The notes: generated by a model not told the origin, from the letters alone. A stretch of 64,000 nucleotides of DNA from Pseudorhodoplanes sinuspersici (GCF_002119765.1 NZ_CP021112.1:4148501-4212500); one strand, 5' to 3'; shown: positions 26,915 to 34,896, numbered from the stretch's first letter. Numbers and translations are program-made.

Positions 26915-28162
26915 ATGGCTCGTACTGATGTGATTGTTCTCGGCGCCGGCGTCGTCGGCGTGTCCGCCGCCCTTCACCTTGCCAAACGCGGTCTGTCCGT
27001 CTCGCTGATCGATCGAAAGCCCGTGGGTGAGGAGACCTCATACGGCAATGCCGGGATTATCGAGGGCAATACGTATTTCCCGTATCCGTTTCCGCTGAAG
27101 ATTTCCGCGTTGTTGAAGATCGCTTTCAAACAGGCGCCAGAAGCGAATTATCACTTATCTTATCTGCCAAAGATTGCGCCGTGGCTGTTTGCCTATCTTC
27201 GGCATTCGCGCGGCGCGGCGATGTTCGAATTTGCCGCAAAGATGCGGCCGCTCTTTGCCAATTCGATTGCCGAGCATGAAAAGCTGATGCGGGAAGCCGG
27301 CGCGGAGCGCTATCTGCGTACCAATGGTTGGCTGAAAATCTATCGCACGACGCAAGCCTTCAATGACGCCAAGCCCGATCTCGATGCCATTGCCGCTGCC
27401 GGCCTCGCATTCGAGGCGCTGGATACGGCGGGGTCGATGGTGCTGGAGCCAGGACTTTCGCCGATTTTCGAGCGTGGGATCTATTGGCCGCAGGCCGCGA
27501 GTGTCAACAATCCGCTTGCGGTGACGCGCGCCTATGCCGAGCGTTTCAAGGCGCTGGGCGGGGTGATCGTGACCGGCGATGCGCGGTCACTGCACCGAGC
27601 CGATGGCCGCTGGCGTGTCGATACGACCGAAGGACCGGTGGATGGCGCGCAGGCGGTGGTCGCGCTTGGCCCATGGGCGCAGGATGTTCTCGATCCGCTC
27701 GGCATCAGGCTGCCGCTCGAAGTGAAGCGCGGTTATCATCGACACTTCAAGCCCAAGGGCAACAAGGGCCTGAACCGTCCGGTGCTGGATGCCGAAGTCG
27801 GATACGCGATGGTGCCGATGGAGCAGGGGCTGCGCCTGACCACGGGCGCGGAATTCGCCGCGCGCGATGCGCCGCCGACGCCGGTGCAGTTCGATCGCCT
27901 GATGCCGCAGGCGCGCGCGCTGTTTCCCATTGGCGAGCCGGTGGAAGACGAGCCGTGGATGGGCCGGCGTCCGTGTTTTCCGGATTCCATGCCGGTGATC
28001 GGGGCTGCGCCGGGGCAAAGCAATCTTTGGCTCGATTACGGCCATGCGCATTGGGGGCTAACACTGGGGCCCGTCAGCGGCCGCTTGCTCACGGAACTGA
28101 TGATGGGCGAAACGCCCTTCACCGATCCTGCGCCTTATCGTGCGGAACGGTTCATGAAGTAA
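26915..28162 (+). CDS. FAD-dependent amino acid oxidoreductase (DadA/DAO family)
   Basis: 415 residues preceded by GAGGAATTC. An N-terminal FAD-binding GxGxxG motif (VIVLGAGVVGVSAALHLAKRG, split over about residues 6-26) and a C-terminal FAD-contact segment (RPCFPDSMPVIGAAPGQSNLWLDYGHAHWGLTLGP) match D-amino acid dehydrogenases of the DAO superfamily. It probably oxidises D-amino acids or related imino compounds and passes electrons to the respiratory chain. No alanine racemase is adjacent, so the exact substrate is open. It converges on a KTSC gene. Confidence 0.87.
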   Translation: MARTDVIVLGAGVVGVSAALHLAKRGLSVSLIDRKPVGEETSYGNAGIIEGNTYFPYPFPLKISALLKIAFKQAPEANYHLSYLPKIAPWLFAYLRHSRGAAMFEFAAKMRPLFANSIAEHEKLMREAGAERYLRTNGWLKIYRTTQAFNDAKPDLDAIAAAGLAFEALDTAGSMVLEPGLSPIFERGIYWPQAASVNNPLAVTRAYAERFKALGGVIVTGDARSLHRADGRWRVDTTEGPVDGAQAVVALGPWAQDVLDPLGIRLPLEVKRGYHRHFKPKGNKGLNRPVLDAEVGYAMVPMEQGLRLTTGAEFAARDAPPTPVQFDRLMPQARALFPIGEPVEDEPWMGRRPCFPDSMPVIGAAPGQSNLWLDYGHAHWGLTLGPVSGRLLTELMMGETPFTDPAPYRAERFMK

Positions 28163-28190
28163 TGGTTTTGCGAAAAATGATGTTCGAAAT

Positions 28191-28454
28191 CTAATGAGCC
28201 GTGCGTTCGCTGAACGGCAGGATTTCGTGGAAGTGATAGCGGCCGCGAATGGCGATGTTGAAGAACGCGCCTTTCGACGACGACGCCAGAAAGGCTTCGT
28301 AGATAGATTGCGGGACATTCGCGTAGGCATATTGGCGGCCGGACACGAACGTGATGCGCAGCTCACGCTTGTCGGCGGCATAGACCGTCTCACGAATGAC
28401 GGAGGATTCAACGGCTCTCGCCTGGGGCGGAATATATTGCGAACGCATAACCAC
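28191..28454 (-). CDS. KTSC domain protein
   Basis: About 87 residues. The segment RELRITFVSGRQYAYANVPQSIYEAFLASSSKGAFFNIAIRGRYHF contains the pattern of the KTSC domain (strand, VP..Y..FL.A.SKG..FN..IR..Y). GTG 28454 has an AAGGA at better spacing, while ATG 28448 is two codons further in; either is possible. KTSC proteins are small, sometimes fused to nucleic-acid enzymes, and their function is unknown. Here it is a stand-alone gene. Confidence 0.8.
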   Translation of the reverse strand: MVMRSQYIPPQARAVESSVIRETVYAADKRELRITFVSGRQYAYANVPQSIYEAFLASSSKGAFFNIAIRGRYHFHEILPFSERTAH

Positions 28455-28554
28455 ACGCTTTCCTTGTTGGTATTTATTTCATGAACAACGCCGATGAAAG
28501 CGGGCAGTTCATGTTTACCGTCAGGATCGTCGCGGATGGTTTATCCGTGGGGTT

Positions 28555-29559
28555 TTAGGCAAATTTGCCGCGCTCGAATGTGTCGCGCCATGATGGGAGT
28601 GCATTGTCGAAGGGCAGGGCTTTTGCTTCGTAGACGCCACGGGCGATAGCACGTGCCAGCACATTGGCTGCGAGAGCGCCGAGCGTCGTCAGCGACATCA
28701 GCGGGTCTGCGAGAGGCTTTCGACCCGTTGCGGCCGCAAAGACGACATCGCCGTCAAGCGGCGTGTGCACGGGATAGATCGCGCGGGCGCAACCGGTTTG
28801 CGCCATAACGGCAAGGCGGTTGGCCTGCGCGCTGGTGAGAACGGCATCGGTCGCAACCAGCGCAATGGTGGTCGCCTGGCGTGGTGCGCCGCCTTTGGTG
28901 CGAATGACGAGATCGTCCGGCGTGAATTGCTTTGGCCAGCCGCGTCCGCCGAATTCATTGTCACGTTCAAACGGCGCCGCCCAGAAATACGGGCCGTCGC
29001 CGATGGTGACGCTGCCGACCGCATTGACGATGACGAGCGCGCCGACGGTGTGACCTTCATCCGTGGTCGCCGATGCCGAGCCGACACCGCCTTTCAGGTT
29101 GACCACAGTCGCGCCCATGCCGGCGCCGGCGCTGCCCAATGCGAAGGTATCCGAGGCCGCCGAGGCCGCCCGATAGCCAAGCTCCCGGTAGGGTGAGAAT
29201 CGGCCCCAGTCCTTGTTCCCGCCTGCCAGCAGATCGAAAACGATGGCCCCGGGCACAATCGGCACGCGTGCCGGTCCGATGGCAAAGCCACGGCCTTGCT
29301 CACGCAGCCAGGCCTGTGCGCCTGAGGCGGCATCAAGCCCGAAAGCGGAGCCGCCTGAGAGTGTAATCGCATCGACCTGCTCGACGGTTGTTTCCGCGGC
29401 CAGAAGCTCGGTTTCGCGTGTGCCCGGTCCGCCGCCGCGCAAATCGACGGAGGCGATTGTGGGCTCGTCAAAAATAATGACGGTCGAACCCGAGCCGAGC
29501 ACTGCGTCATCGGCATGGCCGACCTTCAATCCCGCGACGTCGGTGATCAGATTGCGCAA
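28555..29559 (-). CDS. DmpA/P1-family N-terminal nucleophile peptidase (S58)
   Basis: 334 residues from TTG 29559, which has GGAG seven bases upstream and gives the family-typical start (L/M)RNLITDVAGLKVGHADD. The open frame continues 60 codons further but only by reading through a palindromic repeat, so the longer version is rejected. Signatures include TLSGGSAFGLDAASGAQAWL and VIVNAVGSVTIGDG, the latter holding the self-processing site region of DmpA/beta-peptidyl aminopeptidases. Substrates could be peptides with N-terminal beta- or D-amino acids. It is monocistronic. Confidence 0.82.
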   Translation of the reverse strand: MRNLITDVAGLKVGHADDAVLGSGSTVIIFDEPTIASVDLRGGGPGTRETELLAAETTVEQVDAITLSGGSAFGLDAASGAQAWLREQGRGFAIGPARVPIVPGAIVFDLLAGGNKDWGRFSPYRELGYRAASAASDTFALGSAGAGMGATVVNLKGGVGSASATTDEGHTVGALVIVNAVGSVTIGDGPYFWAAPFERDNEFGGRGWPKQFTPDDLVIRTKGGAPRQATTIALVATDAVLTSAQANRLAVMAQTGCARAIYPVHTPLDGDVVFAAATGRKPLADPLMSLTTLGALAANVLARAIARGVYEAKALPFDNALPSWRDTFERGKFA

Positions 29560-29575
29560 TGGCCTGCTCCACGTT

Positions 29576-29706
29576 GTCTCCCGCGGGCTCGACCCGCGGG
29601 TCCATCTTTTTCGAATGATGATTGCATCAGACGCGGGCCTGCCCGCGTCTGACCCTATCAATTCCACAAGTCGGGTAAACCCGACTTGCGGGTCAAGCCC
29701 GGCAAA
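29576..29706. repeat. Composite palindromic repeat, variant copy
   Basis: Three perfect palindromes in series: CCCGCGGG pairs around 29580-29600, a 12-bp stem TCAGACGCGGGC/GCCCGCGTCTGA with a CT loop (29627-29652), then after 14 bases a 9-bp stem CAAGTCGGG/CCCGACTTG with a TAAA loop (29667-29688). The layout matches the elements at 33846 and 36134 although the stem sequences differ. It fills the gap between two divergent genes. Confidence 0.8.
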
Positions 29707-29790
29707 TGACGAGCAGTAACATGACAGCCCTGCGGTCACATCACAGAGAGGCGACGGGCGATCCGCTTGCGTCGTGCCCCGCAGCCATGC

Positions 29791-30534
29791 ATGACAACAT
29801 CCATGCCGGACGTGTCTTTCCTTGCCGCGTTATTCGCGGGCCTGATCAGCTTCCTGTCTCCTTGCGTGTTGCCGCTGGTGCCGCCTTATCTCGTCTATCT
29901 GGCGGGAACCTCGCTTGAGCGGCTGGCCGACAAGGAGCCAGAACCGCGTGTGCGGCTGGAAACGGTGTTTGCGGCCTGTCTGTTCGTGGCGGGATTTTCG
30001 ACCGTCTTCATCGCGCTGGGAGCGAGCGCCACCCTGATCGGCGGGCTGCTGCGCGCCTATTCGGATGTTCTGGCGACGGTTGCCGGCATCGCCATCATCA
30101 TCATGGGCCTGCATTTCCTTGGGCTGACGCGCATCTCGTTTCTGCTGCGCGAAAAACGCGTCGGTATGGCCAAGCCGATCGGGCTGTGGGGCGCCTATGT
30201 GATGGGACTGGCCTTCGCCTTTGGCTGGACGCCATGCATCGGACCGATCCTGGCCGCGATCCTTGCGGTTGCTGCGTCCGAAGCCACCGTGGCCAAAGGC
30301 GCCTCGCTGCTGGCCGTTTATTCGCTCGGTCTTGGTATCCCGTTCGTGCTGGCCGCCTTCGCGGCCGAGCCTTTCGCGGCGTTCCTGTCGCGTTTCCGCG
30401 CGCATCTGCAGAAGGTTGAGATGGCGATGGGCGCGCTTTTGGTTCTGACGGGGATCATGTTTCTCACCGGAACGATCACGACCATGAGTTTCTGGCTGCT
30501 GGAGACATTCCCGGCTTTGGGCCGGATCGGGTGA
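29791..30534 (+). CDS. ccdA: Cytochrome c biogenesis protein CcdA (DsbD transmembrane family)
   Basis: 247 residues from ATG 29791 (ATG 29803 is an alternative). Six membrane helices are apparent. The two redox cysteines are in place: Cys25 in FLSPCVLPL and Cys149 in FGWTPCIGP. CcdA carries reducing power from cytoplasmic thioredoxin across the inner membrane for apocytochrome c reduction. No other ccm genes are nearby. The protein length is typical of stand-alone CcdA rather than fused DsbD. Confidence 0.92.
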   Translation: MTTSMPDVSFLAALFAGLISFLSPCVLPLVPPYLVYLAGTSLERLADKEPEPRVRLETVFAACLFVAGFSTVFIALGASATLIGGLLRAYSDVLATVAGIAIIIMGLHFLGLTRISFLLREKRVGMAKPIGLWGAYVMGLAFAFGWTPCIGPILAAILAVAASEATVAKGASLLAVYSLGLGIPFVLAAFAAEPFAAFLSRFRAHLQKVEMAMGALLVLTGIMFLTGTITTMSFWLLETFPALGRIG

Positions 30535-30863
30535 CGCGCGAAAACAGCAGGAAAACAAGGGCCTTTGCCCGGCCTGTTTCACGTGAAAATATTCCTATGG
30601 CCCGCTATTCGTCCGTTTTCATGCTCGTAGAAGATGCTTTGCTCGGTCGCGGAAGAGACCGCAACATGCGTGTTCGCCCGTGTCGTCGTCTGTCATCGAA
30701 CGCAGAGCAGCACCTGTAACGCGCTTTGACGCCGTGGCGTGATCCAATCCGGCACAGGTTCCGCATTGGCGGTGCGACACGTTGCATTGTCGAACGGGAG
30801 ATGATCGCCATCTAAACTCGATGCGTGCGGGCGTTCGCCCGATCAGCAGGGAGGCAAGTCCCG
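30535..30863. other. Intergenic region with parS-like site
   Basis: About 330 bases without a supported gene. It contains the parS-like sequence at 30575-30590 and a CGGGCG/CGCCCG hairpin at 30828-30841 just before the next gene. Short open frames present have no ribosome binding site and no recognisable product. Confidence 0.5.
30575..30590. promoter_or_regulatory. parS-like ParB-binding sequence
   Basis: TGTTTCACGTGAAAAT matches the bacterial parS consensus TGTTTCACGTGAAACA at its first 14 of 16 positions, including the perfect core TTTCACGTGAAA. It is intergenic, just after ccdA. parS sites usually cluster close to the chromosome origin; a lone diverged site could also be a chance palindrome. 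Confidence 0.5.
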
Positions 30864-31388
30864 ATGGCCATCAGACGGAAAGAGGAAGAGCGTGCGCTCG
30901 ACGCCGACGAGCGCGACCTCGTGGAGAAGACGCATCACCCGGCGCTTCAGGAGCTATCCGACCGCGAATTGTCTGATCTGGTGAAACTCGTGCGCGAACG
31001 TCGTGACAGGGCGAAGACGCAGGCCAATCAGCGGCGGCGCGAGATGCGTGGCAAGGCCGCGCCCAAGGGGGCGACGCCATCGAAATCCGATGAGGGATCA
31101 AAAGCCAAGCTGGCCGTGCTTGCGATGGCCGTCCGCCGTCTCAATAGCGAAAGCGAACGCCGCCGCCGCATGATGGCCGCCGTCACTCATGTCGAGAATG
31201 CAAGGAAGGCACTCGCGATGAAGCAAGCGAGCGAGGCCGGTAACGAAACCGGCTTCAACACCCGGCAAGCCCATAACGGCATGCGCAACATCGCCACGGA
31301 GCGACGGAAATCACTGATCCGTCCGATGGAGCGCGGGCGTCTGCGCAAGGCCGCCGCGGTGGCTCAGGCCAAGCGCGATGCGCGCTGA
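30864..31388 (+). CDS. Conserved basic hypothetical protein
   Basis: 174 residues from ATG 30864, preceded by GGGAGG. It is highly charged and helical, rich in Arg, Lys, Ala and Glu (ALQELSDRELSDLVKLVRERRDRAKTQANQRRR is a predicted amphipathic region), with no signal peptide, membrane segment or cysteine. The C-terminus (RPMERGRLRKAAAVAQAKRDAR) is strongly basic, suggesting nucleic-acid or ribosome association. I do not recognise a family; its composition and position among single genes give no operon context. Confidence 0.7.
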   Translation: MAIRRKEEERALDADERDLVEKTHHPALQELSDRELSDLVKLVRERRDRAKTQANQRRREMRGKAAPKGATPSKSDEGSKAKLAVLAMAVRRLNSESERRRRMMAAVTHVENARKALAMKQASEAGNETGFNTRQAHNGMRNIATERRKSLIRPMERGRLRKAAAVAQAKRDAR

Positions 31389-31510
31389 TTGACGGCAAGA
31401 GAGCCTTTCCGGCTTTGATGGCTTCGCGGATGAGGCCGGTAATAGGACCGGCCTGTGCGGCGGTTTTCCATTGTTGTTTTCCGTATGGATGTGCTCTTGC
31501 TTTGCCGCCA

Positions 31511-31624
31511 GATCACGATGATTTTGGATCGGATCGATCCAAAATCATAAACGTGATCGATTCTCATAAGTTAGAGCATGATGTTGTCCGAAAACCGCTT
31601 CGCACTTTTCGGCATCATGCTCTA
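31511..31624. repeat. Composite intergenic repeat with two nested palindromes
   Basis: First element (31511-31558): outer arms GATCACG/CGTGATC enclose a perfect 13-bp inverted repeat TGATTTTGGATCG/CGATCCAAAATCA with a 3-base centre. Second element (31572-31624): perfect 12-bp arms TAGAGCATGATG/CATCATGCTCTA enclose a further pair CCGAAAA/TTTTCGG. The combination resembles the AGAGCATGAT-type intergenic repeats I know to be common in Rhizobiales genomes. A decayed copy of the second half lies at 42725. Confidence 0.85.
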
Positions 31625-31661
31625 GGCGAAGCGAAATAGCATTGCCCCGGTGTGAAACACG

Positions 31662-32459
31662 ATGTTGAAGCGTTTTTTTCAACGGCAGCCTTCTCCCCAC
31701 GGCGCCGATCGCTCCCGTTTCGAGACGCGGGCGCCGAGCCATCAGAATGCGCTTGATATTTTTTCCGGTGGCTGGGCGTCCGATCTGTCGCCGGTGTTGC
31801 CGGGCGCAATCAGTGGCGATGTCCCGCTCTTTGCCGATACGAGACCCAAGGCCGCGGCAACAGGACTTGGCCGCAACGGGCGCCTCGACGGCATGCGCAT
31901 TCTCGAACTTGGGCCACTCGAAGGCGGGCACAGCTATGCGCTGGAACAACTCGGCGCCGATGTGCTGGCGATCGAGAGCAACGCCGACGCCTATCTGAAA
32001 TGCCTCATCGCCAAGGAAATCACCGGGATCAAAGCCAAATTCATGCTGGGCGATGTGACTGAATTTCTCAAGTCAACACGCGAGCGCTTCGACCTGATTT
32101 TTGCCTGTGGCGTCCTCTATCACATGCGCGATCCGATCACCGTGATCGAGGATATCAGCCGCGTCACCGACCGCTGCTATGTCTGGTCGCACGTGTTCGA
32201 TGAAAAGCATTATCATGGTCCGCCGCGCCGCAAGCTGTTCGATCCGCGTCATGCGGACATGGAATTGTGGGAGACGAATTACGGACGTTCGTCGAAGGAT
32301 CCGAAATTCTGGGGCGGCAACGGTGCTTATGCGCGATGGATGCGGGCGAACGATATGCTGGCGCTGTTCGATCGCCACGGACTGAAGGCGTTCGGCCTTG
32401 CATACGACATGGCCAGTCCCATTGCGACGGCGATCAGCTTCTGCGCGCAGCGGGGCTAG
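31662..32459 (+). CDS. Class I SAM-dependent methyltransferase
   Basis: 265 residues. The Rossmann-fold SAM-binding motif is MRILELGPLEGGHSYALEQLGADVLAIE (motif I ELGPLEGGH, then acidic IE at the end of strand 2), followed by MLGDVTEFL and FDLIFACGVLYHMRDP, the pattern of small-molecule or tRNA-wobble (CmoA/B-like) methyltransferases. The N-terminal 70 residues have an unrelated head with FSGGWASDLSPVLPG. The substrate is unknown. It stands alone between two repeat regions. Confidence 0.8.
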   Translation: MLKRFFQRQPSPHGADRSRFETRAPSHQNALDIFSGGWASDLSPVLPGAISGDVPLFADTRPKAAATGLGRNGRLDGMRILELGPLEGGHSYALEQLGADVLAIESNADAYLKCLIAKEITGIKAKFMLGDVTEFLKSTRERFDLIFACGVLYHMRDPITVIEDISRVTDRCYVWSHVFDEKHYHGPPRRKLFDPRHADMELWETNYGRSSKDPKFWGGNGAYARWMRANDMLALFDRHGLKAFGLAYDMASPIATAISFCAQRG

Positions 32460-32466
32460 AGTCTCT

Positions 32467-32539
32467 CCGCTCGTCGCCGCGGAGGCGGGGACCCAGAAAA
32501 CAAACAGAGCTGGATTCCCGCCTTCGCGGGAATGAGCGG
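32467..32539. repeat. Palindromic repeat, 30-base arms
   Basis: Left arm 32467-32496 and right arm 32510-32539 are imperfect reverse complements; the right arm in reverse reads CCGCTCATTCCCGCGAAGGC and onward to ATCCAG. Each arm is itself a small hairpin (CCCGC/GCGGG). It is one of five loci of the same family in the window, here between a methyltransferase gene and the marR gene. Confidence 0.85.
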
Positions 32540-32615
32540 CGAGAGACCGAGACCTTCTGCCAAACGAAGAGCGGCTATGACACCACGTGTCCAGCCACGG
32601 CGCGCAGTTGTCGTT

Positions 32616-33071
32616 TCAGCCTCTTTCGATCAGCCCTTCTGCTCGCGCCAGAATCTTGTTCATGATCCGCTCCAGCATGAGACGTTCGTCCGCGTCGAGG
32701 GCGCCAAGGAGATAGTCTTCTCGGGCACGGACGAGCGGGACAATCTTCTGAAACAAGCTGCGACCGGCCGGAGTCAGTTCGAGAATCTTGGCTCTCCGGT
32801 CGGTGGCATCCTCCCGGCGCTCGATGAAACCTTCCTCTTCGAGTCGCGCGACGGCCCGGCTCACCTGCATCTTATCGAGCGCCGAATAAGGCGCGATGTC
32901 TTTGGCTGCCATTCCGCTGTGGGTGCCGAGCGCCGCCAGGACGCGCCACTCGACGCGGCTGATATCGAAGCGACCCGCATAAAGCTGTGAGATCGCAAGC
33001 GAAACGCGCTCAGCCAGGGCCGCAAGTTGGTAGGGGAAAAAGCGCCCCAGTTCGAAGCGGTCACGGGACAT
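32616..33071 (-). CDS. MarR-family transcriptional regulator
   Basis: 151 residues from ATG 33071, which has AGGTG at suitable spacing; the frame is open to 33242 but that part overlaps the divergent promoter. A winged helix-turn-helix is clear: SRVEWRVLAALGTHSGMAAKDIAPYSALDKMQVSRAVARLEEEGFIERRED (helices and wing), then DRRAKILELTPAGRSLF, the MarR wing and dimer region. It is divergent from a VOC-family gene, with a 16-bp palindrome between them, so it probably represses that gene and itself in response to a phenolic or other small ligand. Confidence 0.88.
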   Translation of the reverse strand: MSRDRFELGRFFPYQLAALAERVSLAISQLYAGRFDISRVEWRVLAALGTHSGMAAKDIAPYSALDKMQVSRAVARLEEEGFIERREDATDRRAKILELTPAGRSLFQKIVPLVRAREDYLLGALDADERLMLERIMNKILARAEGLIERG

Positions 33072-33234
33072 GGTCATCACCTGTTCGCCCATTGGCCAGA
33101 CGCCTGCATCGGCGGCACCCAAAATTGTATCGTATGTTAGTGATTTTAATACGTTTTGTCCAATTGCCGCTGGCGCGTTCCCCCTTATTACATCGAAAAT
33201 CCTGCTTGGTCGTCTTCTTGGCCTTGCGCAAATT

Positions 33235-33250
33235 AGTAACATTTGTTACT
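33235..33250. promoter_or_regulatory. Palindrome between marR and VOC gene, candidate MarR operator
   Basis: AGTAACA and TGTTACT form a perfect 7-bp inverted repeat with a 2-base centre, 30 bases before the VOC start codon. Size and position fit a MarR dimer site that would block transcription of the downstream gene. Confidence 0.65.
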
Positions 33251-33279
33251 TTATGGATCAGGAAACCAAGGAGGGCATC

Positions 33280-33819
33280 ATGCTCATCGAAAAGATTCAT
33301 CACGTCGCCTACCGCTGTAAGGATGCCAAGGAGACAGTCGACTTCTACAAACGCGTGATGGGGATGGAGCTTGTTGGCGCCATTGCCGAAGACAAGGTTC
33401 CCTCAACCAAGGAGCCCGACCCCTACATGCATATTTTTCTCGATGCCGGCTCGGGCAACATTCTCGCTTTTTTTGAGCTGCCAAAATCGCCGCCCATGAG
33501 CCGCGATCCGAATACGCCGGATTGGACGCAGCACATCGCCTTTCAGGTCGCCGACGTCGCCGCTCTCGAAACCATCAAGGCCAAAGCCAAGGCTGAAGGC
33601 CTGGAGGTCGTTGGCCCGACCGACCATGACATCTTCAAGTCGATCTATTTCTTCGATCCGTCCGGTCATCGTCTCGAACTTGCAGCATGGACGACCACGC
33701 CCGAGACCATGGCGAAACTCAAAGCTGTGGCGCCGGCCATGGTTGAGGAATGGGCGGCGACCAAGAAGCCGCCGCGTCACGCCGCCTGGCTTCATGAAAA
33801 GGAGTTCGCCGCGCATTGA
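33280..33819 (+). CDS. VOC-superfamily (glyoxalase/dioxygenase-like) metalloenzyme
   Basis: 179 residues from ATG 33280, preceded by a full AAGGAGG. Paired beta-alpha-beta modules carry the likely metal ligands: His in EKIHHVAYRC, His in TQHIAFQV and Glu residues in LAFFELPKS and GHRLELAAW. This is the layout of glyoxalase I, fosfomycin-resistance proteins and extradiol dioxygenases. Reaction is not decided by sequence. The divergent MarR regulator suggests inducible detoxification or catabolism of an aromatic or electrophilic compound. Confidence 0.82.
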   Translation: MLIEKIHHVAYRCKDAKETVDFYKRVMGMELVGAIAEDKVPSTKEPDPYMHIFLDAGSGNILAFFELPKSPPMSRDPNTPDWTQHIAFQVADVAALETIKAKAKAEGLEVVGPTDHDIFKSIYFFDPSGHRLELAAWTTTPETMAKLKAVAPAMVEEWAATKKPPRHAAWLHEKEFAAH

Positions 33820-33845
33820 GTGCCCTTTGCGCCTATAGCGTTTTG

Positions 33846-33969
33846 GTCGTCCCCGCCGGAGCCTGTCATCGGGCGCGCGACCGATCTCGGGCCTGCCCGA
33901 GATCGGCAAATGAATATGACCTAAGTCGGCAACAGCCGACTTAGGTGCGCGGCCCGTTGGCGGGACGAC
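33846..33969. repeat. Composite palindromic repeat, copy A
   Basis: About 124 bases between converging genes. Outer segments GTCGTCCCCGCC and GGCGGGACGAC pair; inside are a 12-bp stem CCGATCTCGGGC/GCCCGAGATCGG with a CT loop (33881-33906), 13 bases, then an 11-bp stem CCTAAGTCGGC/GCCGACTTAGG with an AACA loop (33920-33945). Copy B at 36134 is nearly identical. The rest of 33820-34122 shows no gene. Confidence 0.85.
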
Positions 33970-34122
33970 AGCGACTTATTTTGAGGTTTCCATCAAAACA
34001 CGAAACGCTTTTAGGGCAGGGGAGCGTGGATGCCCGGCAACGCAGACAAGTTTACGCAGTCTGCGCACGTTTGACTGCAGGGCCGGGAAGGATAGTGACG
34101 ACCTCAAGCTCGAACAAAGCCC

Positions 34123-34839
34123 CTAGGGCTTCACACCATAGGTGATGATCATCGGCCCAAGCTCGGCCTGATTGATGCGCTTGAAGCCGGCGCGCTGGAA
34201 GTAGATCGCGATCTCCTGCGGCGTCGACATCTTGCTGATGCTGGGCGGGCGCTGCGCCGGCGGGATCCTGGTGTGCTCGATGAAGATGTTCCAGCCCTGG
34301 TCGCTGGCGAGGCTGATATTGTCGACGATCATCCGGCCGCCTGGCTTCAGAATACGGAAGCCTTCGACGATGTAGTTGTAGCGCTCCCACTCGTCGAGAT
34401 GCATGAACACCGTCGTGCAGTAGACCATATCGGCCGATGCGGTTGCGATCGGCGACAGGTCGAAGCCGTTGGTCGCGATCGCCTCGACATTCTTGTGATC
34501 CGCGAGCCGCTGTTTGATCACGGCGATCATGTTCTCGGAGACGTCGGTGCCGATCCAGCGCTTGCAGAGCGGCGCGACGAGTTCTCCGACGCGGCCGAAG
34601 CCGGCGCCGATATCGACGATCACATCGTCGGGGTGAATACCGACATGGCGCTGCAGCCATTCCAGGGTCTGCTCTGCCGAGCGCTGGTGCTCGACCTTAT
34701 CCAGCGTGCCGCTGACCGCGAGCTTTGCCTTGTCCTCGGTCGGCGCGACGGCGTTCCAGACCGACTTGTATTCGAACCTGGCATAGCTATCCCAAGGCCG
34801 CGGCTTCAGGCCGGTAGCCCTCAAAACACGCTGAAGCAT
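34123..34839 (-). CDS. SAM-dependent methyltransferase, hypothetical substrate
   Basis: 238 residues from ATG 34839, which has AGGAGG nine bases upstream. The SAM motif is VIVDIGAGFGRVGELVAPLCKRWIGTDVSENMIAVIK (motif I DIGAGFGR, acidic GTD), with DMVYCTTVFMHLDEWE and ILKPGGRMIVDN as motifs II and III of class I methyltransferases. The substrate is unknown. It follows the RecD-like gene by 57 bases on the same strand and could be co-transcribed. Confidence 0.82.
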   Translation of the reverse strand: MLQRVLRATGLKPRPWDSYARFEYKSVWNAVAPTEDKAKLAVSGTLDKVEHQRSAEQTLEWLQRHVGIHPDDVIVDIGAGFGRVGELVAPLCKRWIGTDVSENMIAVIKQRLADHKNVEAIATNGFDLSPIATASADMVYCTTVFMHLDEWERYNYIVEGFRILKPGGRMIVDNISLASDQGWNIFIEHTRIPPAQRPPSISKMSTPQEIAIYFQRAGFKRINQAELGPMIITYGVKP

Positions 34840-34896
34840 TGTGATGTCCTCCTGTCGGAAAGCATGAGCGATCGCCACAGCCGGGTCAATCACGCT

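Noticed and set aside
26743-26928. Small open frame directly upstream of the amino acid oxidoreductase
   Set aside because: It ends inside the oxidoreductase gene, has no ribosome binding site, and lies in a region expected to hold the promoter.
29567-29710. Repeat cluster considered as a CRISPR array
   Set aside because: There are no regularly spaced identical direct repeats with unique spacers; the structures are distinct palindromes.
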